A stretch of DNA of 39,884 nt from an uncultured Candidatus Saccharibacteria bacterium. GTDB taxonomy: Bacteria; Patescibacteriota; Saccharimonadia; Saccharimonadales; Saccharimonadaceae. Location of the stretch: positions 1-39,884 of the forward strand of contig CALHWD010000010.1 of assembly GCA_938036825.1 (NCBI GenBank), given 5' to 3'. Below the pieces are notes generated by a model, which saw nothing but the letters and a program-made list of their open reading frames with translations, was not told the origin of the DNA and did no database searches. Shown in pieces: positions 23,497-30,331 of this stretch. Within the stretch, counting starts at the first letter, position 1, and each line of letters starts with the position of its first letter. Made by a program: the position numbers and the translations under genes.

Positions 23497-25256
23497 CGTA
23501 TATCTGGCGACTACTCTGGGGCTATTGGTGGCAGCTCGGGCTACTGGTTACCGCAACGTATGGCTCGGTGATGGCAACGCTGAGTTTGCCAGACTTTATG
23601 GCGGCGATTATTAATAATGGCATCGTTGGCACTGATATGGCCGTTCTGTGGCATAATGGCTGGCAGATGATTGCCGTGACGCTGGCCGGTGCAGTGGGGA
23701 CGATTGTCTCAGTTTTCTTTGCAACGCGGATTGCGACAGGCCTCAGTCAGCAGCTGCGCGACCAGGTGTTTGCCCGGGTGGAGGATTATGCTGTGGCGGA
23801 CTTTAACCGTTTCTCGACAGCGTCGCTGATAACCCGCTCGACCAACGATATTCAGCAGATCCAATCGACGGCAATTATGCTGCTGCGCATTGCCTTGATG
23901 GCACCGATTATGGCCGTGGCTGGCCTGCACAAGGCGCTGGCCAATGCACCAAGTCTGAGCTGGATTATTGCTCTGGCGGTTGCGGTGCTTTTGGTGGTCA
24001 TTATTGGCTTGTTTATTGCGGCGATGCCCCGCTTTCAGCGCTTGCAGAGCGTGGTGGATAAGCTGAACTTAGTCGCCCGTGAGAACTTAACGGGTCTACG
24101 CGTCGTGCGCGCTTTTCATACCGAGGCAGTCGAAGAAGCAAAATTTGATACTGTCAACCGCGAGCTCACCAGACTCAACCTGGTGGTCAATCGTCTGATG
24201 ATGGTGATGGAGCCAGTGATGATGTTAATAATGAATCTTGCGAGCGTGGCGGTAGTGTGGTATGGCGCGCTGGCAATTGGTGATGGGCATCTGGCGATTG
24301 GCAATATGATGGCCTTTTTGCAATATGCTTTGCAAGTGATTATGTCGTTCTTGATGATATCGATGGTGTTTATTATGGCACCGCGCGCGGCTGTGTCGGT
24401 GCGCCGGGTAGCAGAGGTGCTCGATACCGAGCCGTCGATCACTGACCCAGCTAGGCCTCGGCCACTCGCGCCGGGTGGCATGGGGCGGATTGAATTTCGC
24501 AATGTTACCTTTGCTTATCCAGGGGCAGATGAGCCGGTGCTCAGTACTATTAGCTTTGTGGCGGAGCCTGGCCAGACGACGGCGTTTATTGGCAGTACGG
24601 GCTCGGGCAAGTCGACATTGGTCAATTTGATTCCGCGGTTTTATGATGTGTCGGCTGGGCAGATTTTGCTTGATGGGGTAGATATTCGCAAGCTCAGGCT
24701 TACTGACCTAGCCAGCCAAATTGGATATGTCCCACAAAAGGGTGTACTGTTTCGGGGGAGTATTGCCAGTAATATTGCCTATGGCTCACCTGAGGCCGAT
24801 GAGGAGGCGATTGCTCATGCAGCAGAGGTGGCTCAGGCGAGCGACTTTATTGCCCAGCTCGATGATGGTATGGCGAGCGAAGTCGCGCAAGGCGGCACCA
24901 ATGTCTCGGGTGGGCAGCGCCAGCGCCTAGCGATCGCCCGGGCGTTAGCGGCGCAGCCCCAGGTATATATCTTTGATGATTCGTTTTCGGCGCTTGATGC
25001 GCGGACGGATGCCGCGCTGCGCCGGCGGCTTGCGCAGGAGGTGGCGGGCAAGACAGTGCTGATCGTCGGGCAGCGGATTAATACGATTGCCCAGGCAGAT
25101 AACATTATTGTGCTAGATGAAGGGAAGATCGTTGGCCAAGGGCGGCACCACGAGCTCATGAAAACCTGTGCAGTATACCAAGAGATTGCTGCGTCGCAGC
25201 TGAGCGAGTACGAGCTAGCTTCGCTCGGTGTCGTTGCGCAAGGAGGGGTGCGATGA
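23493..25256 (+). CDS. Heterodimeric ABC exporter subunit with degenerate catalytic site
   Basis: 587 aa: six-helix exporter domain (1-300) and nucleotide-binding domain. Walker A GSTGSGKS (367-374) and signature VSGGQ (471-475) are good, but the catalytic Glu after Walker B is Asp (YIFDDS, Asp 496) and the switch His is Gln (VGQRIN, Gln 527). This is the usual degenerate half of TM287/288- or BmrCD-like heterodimers. Its signature completes the active site whose Walker motifs come from the next gene. It overlaps marR and the partner gene by ATGA at each end. Drug or lipid/peptide efflux under MarR control is likely. Confidence 0.94.
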   Translation: MTYIWRLLWGYWWQLGLLVTATYGSVMATLSLPDFMAAIINNGIVGTDMAVLWHNGWQMIAVTLAGAVGTIVSVFFATRIATGLSQQLRDQVFARVEDYAVADFNRFSTASLITRSTNDIQQIQSTAIMLLRIALMAPIMAVAGLHKALANAPSLSWIIALAVAVLLVVIIGLFIAAMPRFQRLQSVVDKLNLVARENLTGLRVVRAFHTEAVEEAKFDTVNRELTRLNLVVNRLMMVMEPVMMLIMNLASVAVVWYGALAIGDGHLAIGNMMAFLQYALQVIMSFLMISMVFIMAPRAAVSVRRVAEVLDTEPSITDPARPRPLAPGGMGRIEFRNVTFAYPGADEPVLSTISFVAEPGQTTAFIGSTGSGKSTLVNLIPRFYDVSAGQILLDGVDIRKLRLTDLASQIGYVPQKGVLFRGSIASNIAYGSPEADEEAIAHAAEVAQASDFIAQLDDGMASEVAQGGTNVSGGQRQRLAIARALAAQPQVYIFDDSFSALDARTDAALRRRLAQEVAGKTVLIVGQRINTIAQADNIIVLDEGKIVGQGRHHELMKTCAVYQEIAASQLSEYELASLGVVAQGGVR

Positions 25257-27271
25257 GCCAGCAGTCATCTCTAAAGTCGCGCCCATCAGGAGTGCGCCGC
25301 GGCCCAATGGGTGAGCCTGGTGGCGGGACGGAGCGAGCCAAGGACTTTCGCTCGGCGATGCGCACGCTGCTGCAGTATCTGCGCGCCTTTCGTTGGCAGC
25401 TCGCCCTAGTCGTTGGCTTCACGATAATGAGTACGCTATTTGCAATTGTCAGCCCCAAGCTGCTTGGCAACGCGACCAACCAGATTGTCGATGACTACAC
25501 GCGCCTGCGTACCTACGACGCTATCCATGAGAAGCTTTCTGCTGGCGCAGCGATCCCTGCGGGTATGACGGGTGAGCAATTTATGGCATCGCCCCAGGGC
25601 AGGCAGCTGGCGCAGGTGCTACCTGCCTCGGCTCAAGAAGCCGCCAAGACGCTCGACCTCGGCACGCGCCCCACCTTCCACTACGACGCGATCTTGCAGA
25701 TTATCCTCTGGCTCGTGGGGCTCTATGTGATTAGTGCGCTGTTTCGCTATGGGCAAGCCTGGCTGATGACGAATATTACCCAGAAGCTGACGTACCAGCT
25801 GCGCCGCGATATCTCAAAGGCGATCAATCGCTTGCCGCTGCGCTACTTCGACACGCAAACGCATGGCGATGTTCTCAGCCGCATTACCAACGATGTTGAT
25901 ACGGTGAGCCAAACGCTCAACCAAAGCCTGTCGCAAATGATGAGTGCGGTGGTGATGCTGATCGGGATTTTAGGGATGATGCTGTCGATTAGTTGGCTGC
26001 TGACGGTGGTGGCGCTCTTGGTTGTGCCGCTGTCGATGGGGTTGATTGTTGTGATTACCAAGCGCTCACAGACGCAGTTTATCCGCCAGCAAGATGAGCT
26101 AGGCGAGCTCAATGGTCATATTGAAGAGATGTATGCTGGCCACCAGGTGATGCGTGCTTTTCGCGGGCAGGAGCGTTCGCTGAAGACGTTTCGGCAGATT
26201 AACCAGCGGCTTTTCTCGAGCGCCTGGCAGTCGCAGTTCCTCTCTGGCTTGATGTATCCAGTGATGAATGTGGTGGGGAATATTGGTTATGTTGGCGTGG
26301 CGGTGCTTGGTGGATGGCTGGCAATCGAGGGGCGGATTAAGATTGGCGATATTCAAGCCTTTATTCAGTATATGCAGCAGTTTAACCAGCCGATTGCCCA
26401 GACGGCGAATATTGCCAATGTGGTGCAATCGACGGCGGCTGCGGCTGAGCGGGTCTTTGAATTTCTTGAGGAACCAGCCGAAGCGCCCGACCCGGTGCCT
26501 GCTACGACGCTGCCAGTGGTGCGTGGTGAAGTGGAGTTTCGCGATGTTGTTTTTGGCTACGATACAAAGACGCCAGTTATTAAGCATCTCTCGGCTCATA
26601 TTCGCCCTGGCCAGCGGGTGGCGATTGTTGGGCCAACCGGTGCGGGCAAGACGACGCTGGTCAATCTCTTGATGCGATTTTATGATATTGACAGTGGTCA
26701 GATCCTCATCGATGGTGTAGACATTGCCCAGATGACGCGCAGCAGTGTCCGGCAGCTCTTTGGTATGGTGTTGCAAGATACGTGGCTCTTCCATGGGACG
26801 ATCCGCGACAACCTGCGCTATGGCAACCCAGAGGCAAGCGAAGCTGAGCTACTGGCGGTGGCGCGTGAGGCGCATGTCGACCATTTTGTCCGGTCGCTGC
26901 CGGGTGGCTACGATATGGTGCTCGACGAAGCGGCGACTAATATGTCGCAAGGGGAGAAGCAACTGCTGACAATTGCCCGCGCCATGCTTGCGAAGACGCC
27001 GATGCTTATCTTAGACGAAGCGACCAGCTCGGTCGACACCCGCACTGAGGTGCTGATTCAGCAGGCGATGGATAGGCTGATGCAGCACAAGACAAGCTTT
27101 GTTATTGCGCACCGCCTGAGCACGATTCGTGACGCCGATCTTATCCTTGTCGTGAAGGATGGTAACGTTATCGAGCAGGGCACGCATGATGAGCTACTTG
27201 CCCAAAGTGGCTTTTATGCGGAATTGTACCAGAGTCAGTTTGCGGAAGACGTTAATAAGCCGACAAAGTAA
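25253..27271 (+). CDS. Heterodimeric ABC exporter subunit with consensus catalytic residues
   Basis: 672 aa. A basic, Gly-rich N-terminal tail of ~35 residues precedes the exporter domain, and an extra segment of ~70 residues (about 80-145) sits between the first two helices, as in YfiC-like partners. Walker A GPTGAGKTT, Walker B MLILDEATSS with the catalytic Glu, and H-loop IAHRLST are intact; its own signature is altered (MSQGEKQ). Together with the preceding subunit it makes one active and one degenerate ATP site. Starts within the ATGA overlap. The gene ends 12 bases before a convergent small gene. Confidence 0.94.
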   Translation: MSQQSSLKSRPSGVRRGPMGEPGGGTERAKDFRSAMRTLLQYLRAFRWQLALVVGFTIMSTLFAIVSPKLLGNATNQIVDDYTRLRTYDAIHEKLSAGAAIPAGMTGEQFMASPQGRQLAQVLPASAQEAAKTLDLGTRPTFHYDAILQIILWLVGLYVISALFRYGQAWLMTNITQKLTYQLRRDISKAINRLPLRYFDTQTHGDVLSRITNDVDTVSQTLNQSLSQMMSAVVMLIGILGMMLSISWLLTVVALLVVPLSMGLIVVITKRSQTQFIRQQDELGELNGHIEEMYAGHQVMRAFRGQERSLKTFRQINQRLFSSAWQSQFLSGLMYPVMNVVGNIGYVGVAVLGGWLAIEGRIKIGDIQAFIQYMQQFNQPIAQTANIANVVQSTAAAAERVFEFLEEPAEAPDPVPATTLPVVRGEVEFRDVVFGYDTKTPVIKHLSAHIRPGQRVAIVGPTGAGKTTLVNLLMRFYDIDSGQILIDGVDIAQMTRSSVRQLFGMVLQDTWLFHGTIRDNLRYGNPEASEAELLAVAREAHVDHFVRSLPGGYDMVLDEAATNMSQGEKQLLTIARAMLAKTPMLILDEATSSVDTRTEVLIQQAMDRLMQHKTSFVIAHRLSTIRDADLILVVKDGNVIEQGTHDELLAQSGFYAELYQSQFAEDVNKPTK

Positions 27272-27282
27272 GCTGTCTAGAG

Positions 27283-27507
27283 CTAACTGCGTTTGGGCCG
27301 CTTGATGCAGGCAAGGAGGACAGCCCAATCGCCGTCAGTTCTTTCGAGGACTTCAAGGATTGTATAGTGACCGGTGTTTAATTTCTGATTAAGCTCCGGC
27401 AAGCCTCGACCATCCATGTCATCGGGTGTGCCGTTAATTTTTCGGATACCTAATTCCTCGATCTCGTAAATGACGCGACTTTTGTGCCACGATATAACCG
27501 CAACCAC
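27283..27507 (-). CDS. Small protein, possibly with an N-terminal membrane helix, unknown
   Basis: 74 aa if it starts at the GTG at 27507. The frame stays open upstream to about 27582 and encodes a good membrane helix (SIALLSLLISIASVVVAVIS) in front of that GTG, but that part has no ATG, GTG or TTG; an ATA at 27564 is the only suggestive codon, giving 93 aa. The soluble part (VIYEIEELGIRKINGTPDDMDGRGL ending IKRPKRS) looks like real coding sequence. No ribosome site precedes the GTG. It follows the PEBP gene on the same strand. Either the true start is non-standard, or a base is wrong, or the helix was lost. Family not recognised. Confidence 0.45.
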   Translation of the reverse strand: MVAVISWHKSRVIYEIEELGIRKINGTPDDMDGRGLPELNQKLNTGHYTILEVLERTDGDWAVLLACIKRPKRS

Positions 27508-27591
27508 GACAGAGGCGATTGATATAAGTAGGGATAGGAGTGCGATACTATCGAGTAGAGATATCGGTTTATAAGGTTAATTAGTCGCTTG

Positions 27592-28053
27592 TTAGCGCAA
27601 ATCAAATATATCCAACGCGCCAAACTTCCCTGTGAGCATGGTGCGCTCGATGATGTGTGGGGCGATTGCTTTGGAGAATTTTTTGGGGCGTGTTTTGGCG
27701 GGGAGGTCGAGCACGGTATTGAGTGCATAGACGAAGAACTGATAGCGATGCGTCCCAAAGGCGGGGTGTGGGCCACCCCAACCTGGTCTGCCCCAGGTAG
27801 TCGTGCCTTCGATGGCACCGTGGGGGAGGTAGTCACTGCCGATTTCTGTGGTGGTGGGTGGGAGATTCCAAACAATCCAGTGGTAGAAACCACCAATAAA
27901 AGGCGCATCGGGACCATAACAGACGATAGCGAGGCTTTTCGTGCCGTCAGGGACGTCGCTGATGGCAAGAGGCGGTCGCTGGTTGCCGCCGAAGCGCGAA
28001 TAGATCTTTGGTATTTTGGCGTTGTTGTTGAAGGCGGGGCTGGTGACTTTCAT
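27592..28053 (-). CDS. YbhB/YbcL (PEBP-like) family protein
   Basis: 153 aa from the ATG at 28053. Core motifs of the phosphatidylethanolamine-binding-like family are clear: VTSPAF at the N-terminus, AIVCYGPDAPFIGGFYHWIVWNLPP (the DPDAP-like and HW anion-pocket residues), and GWGGPHPAFGTHRYQFFVYAL. These small proteins have a conserved anion site and unknown bacterial roles. A frame upstream to 28104 is excluded because TATACT lies 6 bases before this ATG. It is divergent from the Fic gene with a 139-base shared region containing an AGTATAC-C-GTATACT palindrome. Confidence 0.92.
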   Translation of the reverse strand: MKVTSPAFNNNAKIPKIYSRFGGNQRPPLAISDVPDGTKSLAIVCYGPDAPFIGGFYHWIVWNLPPTTTEIGSDYLPHGAIEGTTTWGRPGWGGPHPAFGTHRYQFFVYALNTVLDLPAKTRPKKFSKAIAPHIIERTMLTGKFGALDIFDLR

Positions 28054-28059
28054 GTCTAT

Positions 28060-28074
28060 AGTATACCGTATACT
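28060..28074 (-). promoter_or_regulatory. -10 of the PEBP gene within a 15-base palindrome
   Basis: AGTATAC-C-GTATACT (28060-28074). The minus-strand -10 TATACT is at plus 28060-28065, 6 bases from the ATG at 28053. The right arm forms a second TATACT on the plus strand. The symmetry may mark an operator or simply a two-way -10. Confidence 0.5.
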
Positions 28075-28180
28075 GGTCATGCCCGCCAGAATAATTTCGA
28101 TCAAATGGCATACAGGTTTGTGTGATAGGCGATAAAAGCGTGAAGATAGGTTCTTATATGGATATTTTCACACTTTATGC

Positions 28181-28186
28181 TATACT
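28181..28186 (+). promoter_or_regulatory. -10 TATACT of the Fic gene, leaderless spacing
   Basis: TATACT at 28181-28186, 6 bases before the ATG at 28193; no ribosome site. The -35 is weak. Confidence 0.5.
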
Positions 28187-28192
28187 TATAGT

Positions 28193-29071
28193 ATGGTCCG
28201 TCAGGCAAAAAAGGAAGTACTCTCCCAGCTGTTCCAGCGCTATCGAGCGTGTGCGCAGGGTAATGATGCTGCTCTTTATGAAATTGCCATGAGTGAATTG
28301 CCTGAGATGGTTTATCATTCAAATGCAATCGAGAACTCAACGCTAACGCTTCACGAGACAGAAGCAATTATTATGCGCGATATGATCACAAAGGATCATG
28401 AAATCCGTGAGGTGTTTGAGGCGAAAAATTTGGCATATGTTATGACACAATTGCTCAATAAACCACCCGAGAAACTAACAACCGAGCTGCTTCTTTCGCT
28501 TCACGCACTGCTTATGGCTGGTATTCGTCATGACATTGCGGGGCGATTTCGAAGTGGTAAACAATGGGTGCGGGTCGGGAGCCACGTCGGGGCAAATCCG
28601 GCGTTTGTACCTGGGCTTATTGCCGAGTTGCTTCGTGAGCAATACCAACGTGATGATGAGTATTTTCTTGATGCGATTGCTCGATTCCATGCTGAGTTTG
28701 AGTTGATTCATCCATTTCTTGACGGCAATGGGCGGATTGGCCGCGTTATTATTAACCAACAGCTTATGCAAAAAGGCTACCCGCCAATTATTGTCCAAAG
28801 TAAGCACAAACATCGCGATTATTATCCACTTTTTGATAGGTATAAGCGAACGAATCGCTGTGACGGATTCGCCGATCTTTTCGCACTTCTTTTGCAGGAG
28901 TCCCTTCATAAGCGGATTGCGTTGCTGTCGTCGCGGCGTGTTATCACGGTAGCCCAGTGGGCAAAGCGACACGGTATCGCTGGTAATGCGGCCGCGAATA
29001 AAGCAGCGCGCCAGACCATTCCAGCCTTTCGGATGCGTGGGGTGTGGATGATTGGAGATGACGCCGCGTGA
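28193..29071 (+). CDS. Fic family AMPylase with built-in inhibitory helix
   Basis: 292 aa. The active-site loop HPFLDGNGRIGR (His 173 to Arg 184) is complete, so nucleotidyl transfer to a Ser/Thr/Tyr hydroxyl is likely. An N-terminal SNAIEN segment (residues 43-48) fits the inhibitory (S/T)xxxE(G/N) motif, marking a self-inhibited class II Fic that needs no separate antitoxin. The C-terminal ~50 residues (VITVAQWAKRHGIAG) look like a small helix-turn-helix. The 3' end overlaps a methyltransferase gene by GTGA. The target is unknown. Confidence 0.92.
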   Translation: MVRQAKKEVLSQLFQRYRACAQGNDAALYEIAMSELPEMVYHSNAIENSTLTLHETEAIIMRDMITKDHEIREVFEAKNLAYVMTQLLNKPPEKLTTELLLSLHALLMAGIRHDIAGRFRSGKQWVRVGSHVGANPAFVPGLIAELLREQYQRDDEYFLDAIARFHAEFELIHPFLDGNGRIGRVIINQQLMQKGYPPIIVQSKHKHRDYYPLFDRYKRTNRCDGFADLFALLLQESLHKRIALLSSRRVITVAQWAKRHGIAGNAAANKAARQTIPAFRMRGVWMIGDDAA

Positions 29072-29691
29072 TCACCGACCAACTTCTCCGCACTTACCCA
29101 ATCATCTCCGACCAAGTGGATGAGCGCGAGCTACGGGTTTTGCTGCGTGAGCTCGAGCGGCTTCTGGAAGCTGACTGCCGGGGGTCGGTTGTTGAATTTG
29201 GCTGCTATGTAGGGACGACGAGTTTGTTTATTCGGCGCTTGCTTGATGCGTATCAGCATGCGGGAGTCTTTCACGTCTATGATTCGTTTGCTGGATTGCC
29301 AGAGAAGTCGGCGCAGGATGCGAGCGCAGCTGGTGAGCAGTTTGTCGCAGGGGAGCTTGCTGCAACGCGCAAGGGATTTCTCCAGCAGTTCAAGAAAGCC
29401 GGGCTGCGCCCACCAGTGGTGCATAAGGGCTGGTTTGCCGAGCTTACGCCACGCGATGTGCCCGAGGATATTATGTTTGCCTTTCTCGATGGCGACTATT
29501 ACCAGTCGATTATGGACTCGCTCTGGCTCGTGACGCCGAAGCTGACTCCTGATGCAGTGCTGGTGGTGGATGATTATGCCAATGAGGCGCTGCCTGGTGC
29601 GGCTCGGGCGGCCGATGCGTGGCTGCAGGCGCACCCTGGATTCCGCTGCCGGGTGGAGGCGAGCTTGGCGGTTATGACCGCAAAAAAATAA
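29068..29691 (+). CDS. TylF/MycF-like class I methyltransferase
   Basis: 207 aa, starting at a GTG that overlaps the Fic stop. VVEFGCYVGTTSLFI is the SAM-binding glycine motif, FHVYDSFAGLPEKS follows as in TylF/MycF (macrocin O-methyltransferase) enzymes, and MFAFLDGDYYQSIMDSLWLV with VLVVDDYANEALPGA gives the metal- and substrate-binding Asp residues. Such enzymes methylate sugar hydroxyls using SAM and Mg2+. Coupling to a Fic protein is unusual. An O-methylated surface glycan or modification of a common substrate is possible, but the sequence does not say which. Confidence 0.87.
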   Translation: MITDQLLRTYPIISDQVDERELRVLLRELERLLEADCRGSVVEFGCYVGTTSLFIRRLLDAYQHAGVFHVYDSFAGLPEKSAQDASAAGEQFVAGELAATRKGFLQQFKKAGLRPPVVHKGWFAELTPRDVPEDIMFAFLDGDYYQSIMDSLWLVTPKLTPDAVLVVDDYANEALPGAARAADAWLQAHPGFRCRVEASLAVMTAKK

Positions 29692-29732
29692 CCAACGGCT
29701 GGTACGCAGTTGGTAGAGTGATGATGCTATCA

Positions 29733-29781
29733 AGATAGGGGTGTCGTCTCCGCAGAACCACGGTGACGCCACCCCGTATCT
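29733..29781. other. Long imperfect hairpin between convergent genes
   Basis: A 49-base structure: AGATA/TATCT, one bulged G, GGGGTG/CACCCC, T-C mismatch, CGTC/GACG, T-T mismatch, CCG/CGG, loop CAGAACCA. It lies between the methyltransferase and the convergent nuclease gene. No T-run follows on either strand, so it is a weak terminator candidate; a small RNA or repeat element is also possible. A shorter repeat ACCAAC/GTTGGT lies just before it. Confidence 0.45.
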
Positions 29782-29795
29782 AAATAGTAGCGGAA

Positions 29796-30176
29796 TTATT
29801 TACTGATGTCAATAATCTTCTTTGATTTTGGAATAATAATCAGCCGTTTGGCTCGCTTGATATCATAAAATTCTTTCTTAAGTCGGGCAATATTAACCGC
29901 ATCGGTTATTTTCGATCGACGAAGGTCGAAAATAATGTACTCAGATTGATGAATCGCAACCTTAAATGCACGTTTGATAGTGTGTGGACTTCGGCCGATT
30001 GGACATTTCATCTCCCACCGCTTGTTGAGCATGATGATGTCTGGTGTATGGACTCCTTTTCGTTGATCGGGTGGAATGATTGTAATATCATAGCCTTGTT
30101 GTGTAAGATGGACAATAGTTGCATTCTCGTGGTGATGAAGAATAACTCCATTTGTTGTGATAGACCCCTGCCTCAT
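29796..30176 (-). CDS. Stand-alone CdiA C-terminal-type tRNA nuclease domain
   Basis: 126 aa, nearly all one domain. GVHTPDIIMLNKRWEMKCP contains Asp 46 and the E-x-K pair (Glu 55, Lys 57), a PD-(D/E)XK-like site, followed by GRSPHTIKRAFKVAIHQSEYIIFDLRRSK, the pattern of the CdiA-CT tRNase family, normally found at the tip of contact-dependent inhibition toxins or phage head proteins. Here there is no delivery region, signal or neighbouring immunity gene. It has its own promoter close to the ATG and is more AT-rich than its surroundings. It could be an injected effector, a defence nuclease or a relic. Family call fairly sure, role unknown. Confidence 0.7.
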   Translation of the reverse strand: MRQGSITTNGVILHHHENATIVHLTQQGYDITIIPPDQRKGVHTPDIIMLNKRWEMKCPIGRSPHTIKRAFKVAIHQSEYIIFDLRRSKITDAVNIARLKKEFYDIKRAKRLIIIPKSKKIIDISK

Positions 30177-30184
30177 ACAAAACC

Positions 30185-30213
30185 ATGATAGACTATTATG
30201 GTAATAATAGCAA
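30185..30213 (-). promoter_or_regulatory. Nuclease gene promoter, TTGCTA-17-TATCAT
   Basis: Minus strand -35 TTGCTA (TAGCAA at 30208-30213), 17-base spacer, -10 TATCAT (ATGATA at 30185-30190), 8 bases before the ATG at 30176. Confidence 0.55.
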
Positions 30214-30268
30214 AAATAAGCTTTTGTGATTCATTATTCAGTTTCATATTCGTGACACCTGTTATCCA

Positions 30269-30296
30269 TTGCACTTACCTCAGAACATGCTACAAT
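30269..30296 (+). promoter_or_regulatory. arc operon promoter, TTGCAC-16-TACAAT
   Basis: -35 TTGCAC (30269-30274) and -10 TACAAT (30291-30296), 16-base spacing. It leaves a leader of about 29 bases with an AGGGGG ribosome site before the GTG start of arcA. Confidence 0.6.
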
Positions 30297-30331
30297 GAAA
30301 GCATCAACTATAAGCCACACAGGGGGAAAAG

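Noticed and set aside
26099..26794. 231-codon minus-strand frame inside the second ABC subunit
   Set aside because: The plus strand carries continuous exporter sequence with Walker motifs; the antisense frame is rich in rare-type residues (His, Arg, Asn) and has no motif.
27589..28125. Long plus-strand open frame opposite the PEBP gene
   Set aside because: The minus strand encodes a full YbhB/YbcL protein with conserved motifs; the plus frame has no domain and is a shadow.
29695..29770. tRNA-like D-arm text (GCAGTTGGTAGAG) after the methyltransferase gene
   Set aside because: The D-stem has only three of four pairs, no five-pair anticodon stem with a seven-base loop can be placed, and there is no T-loop or CCA-compatible acceptor.
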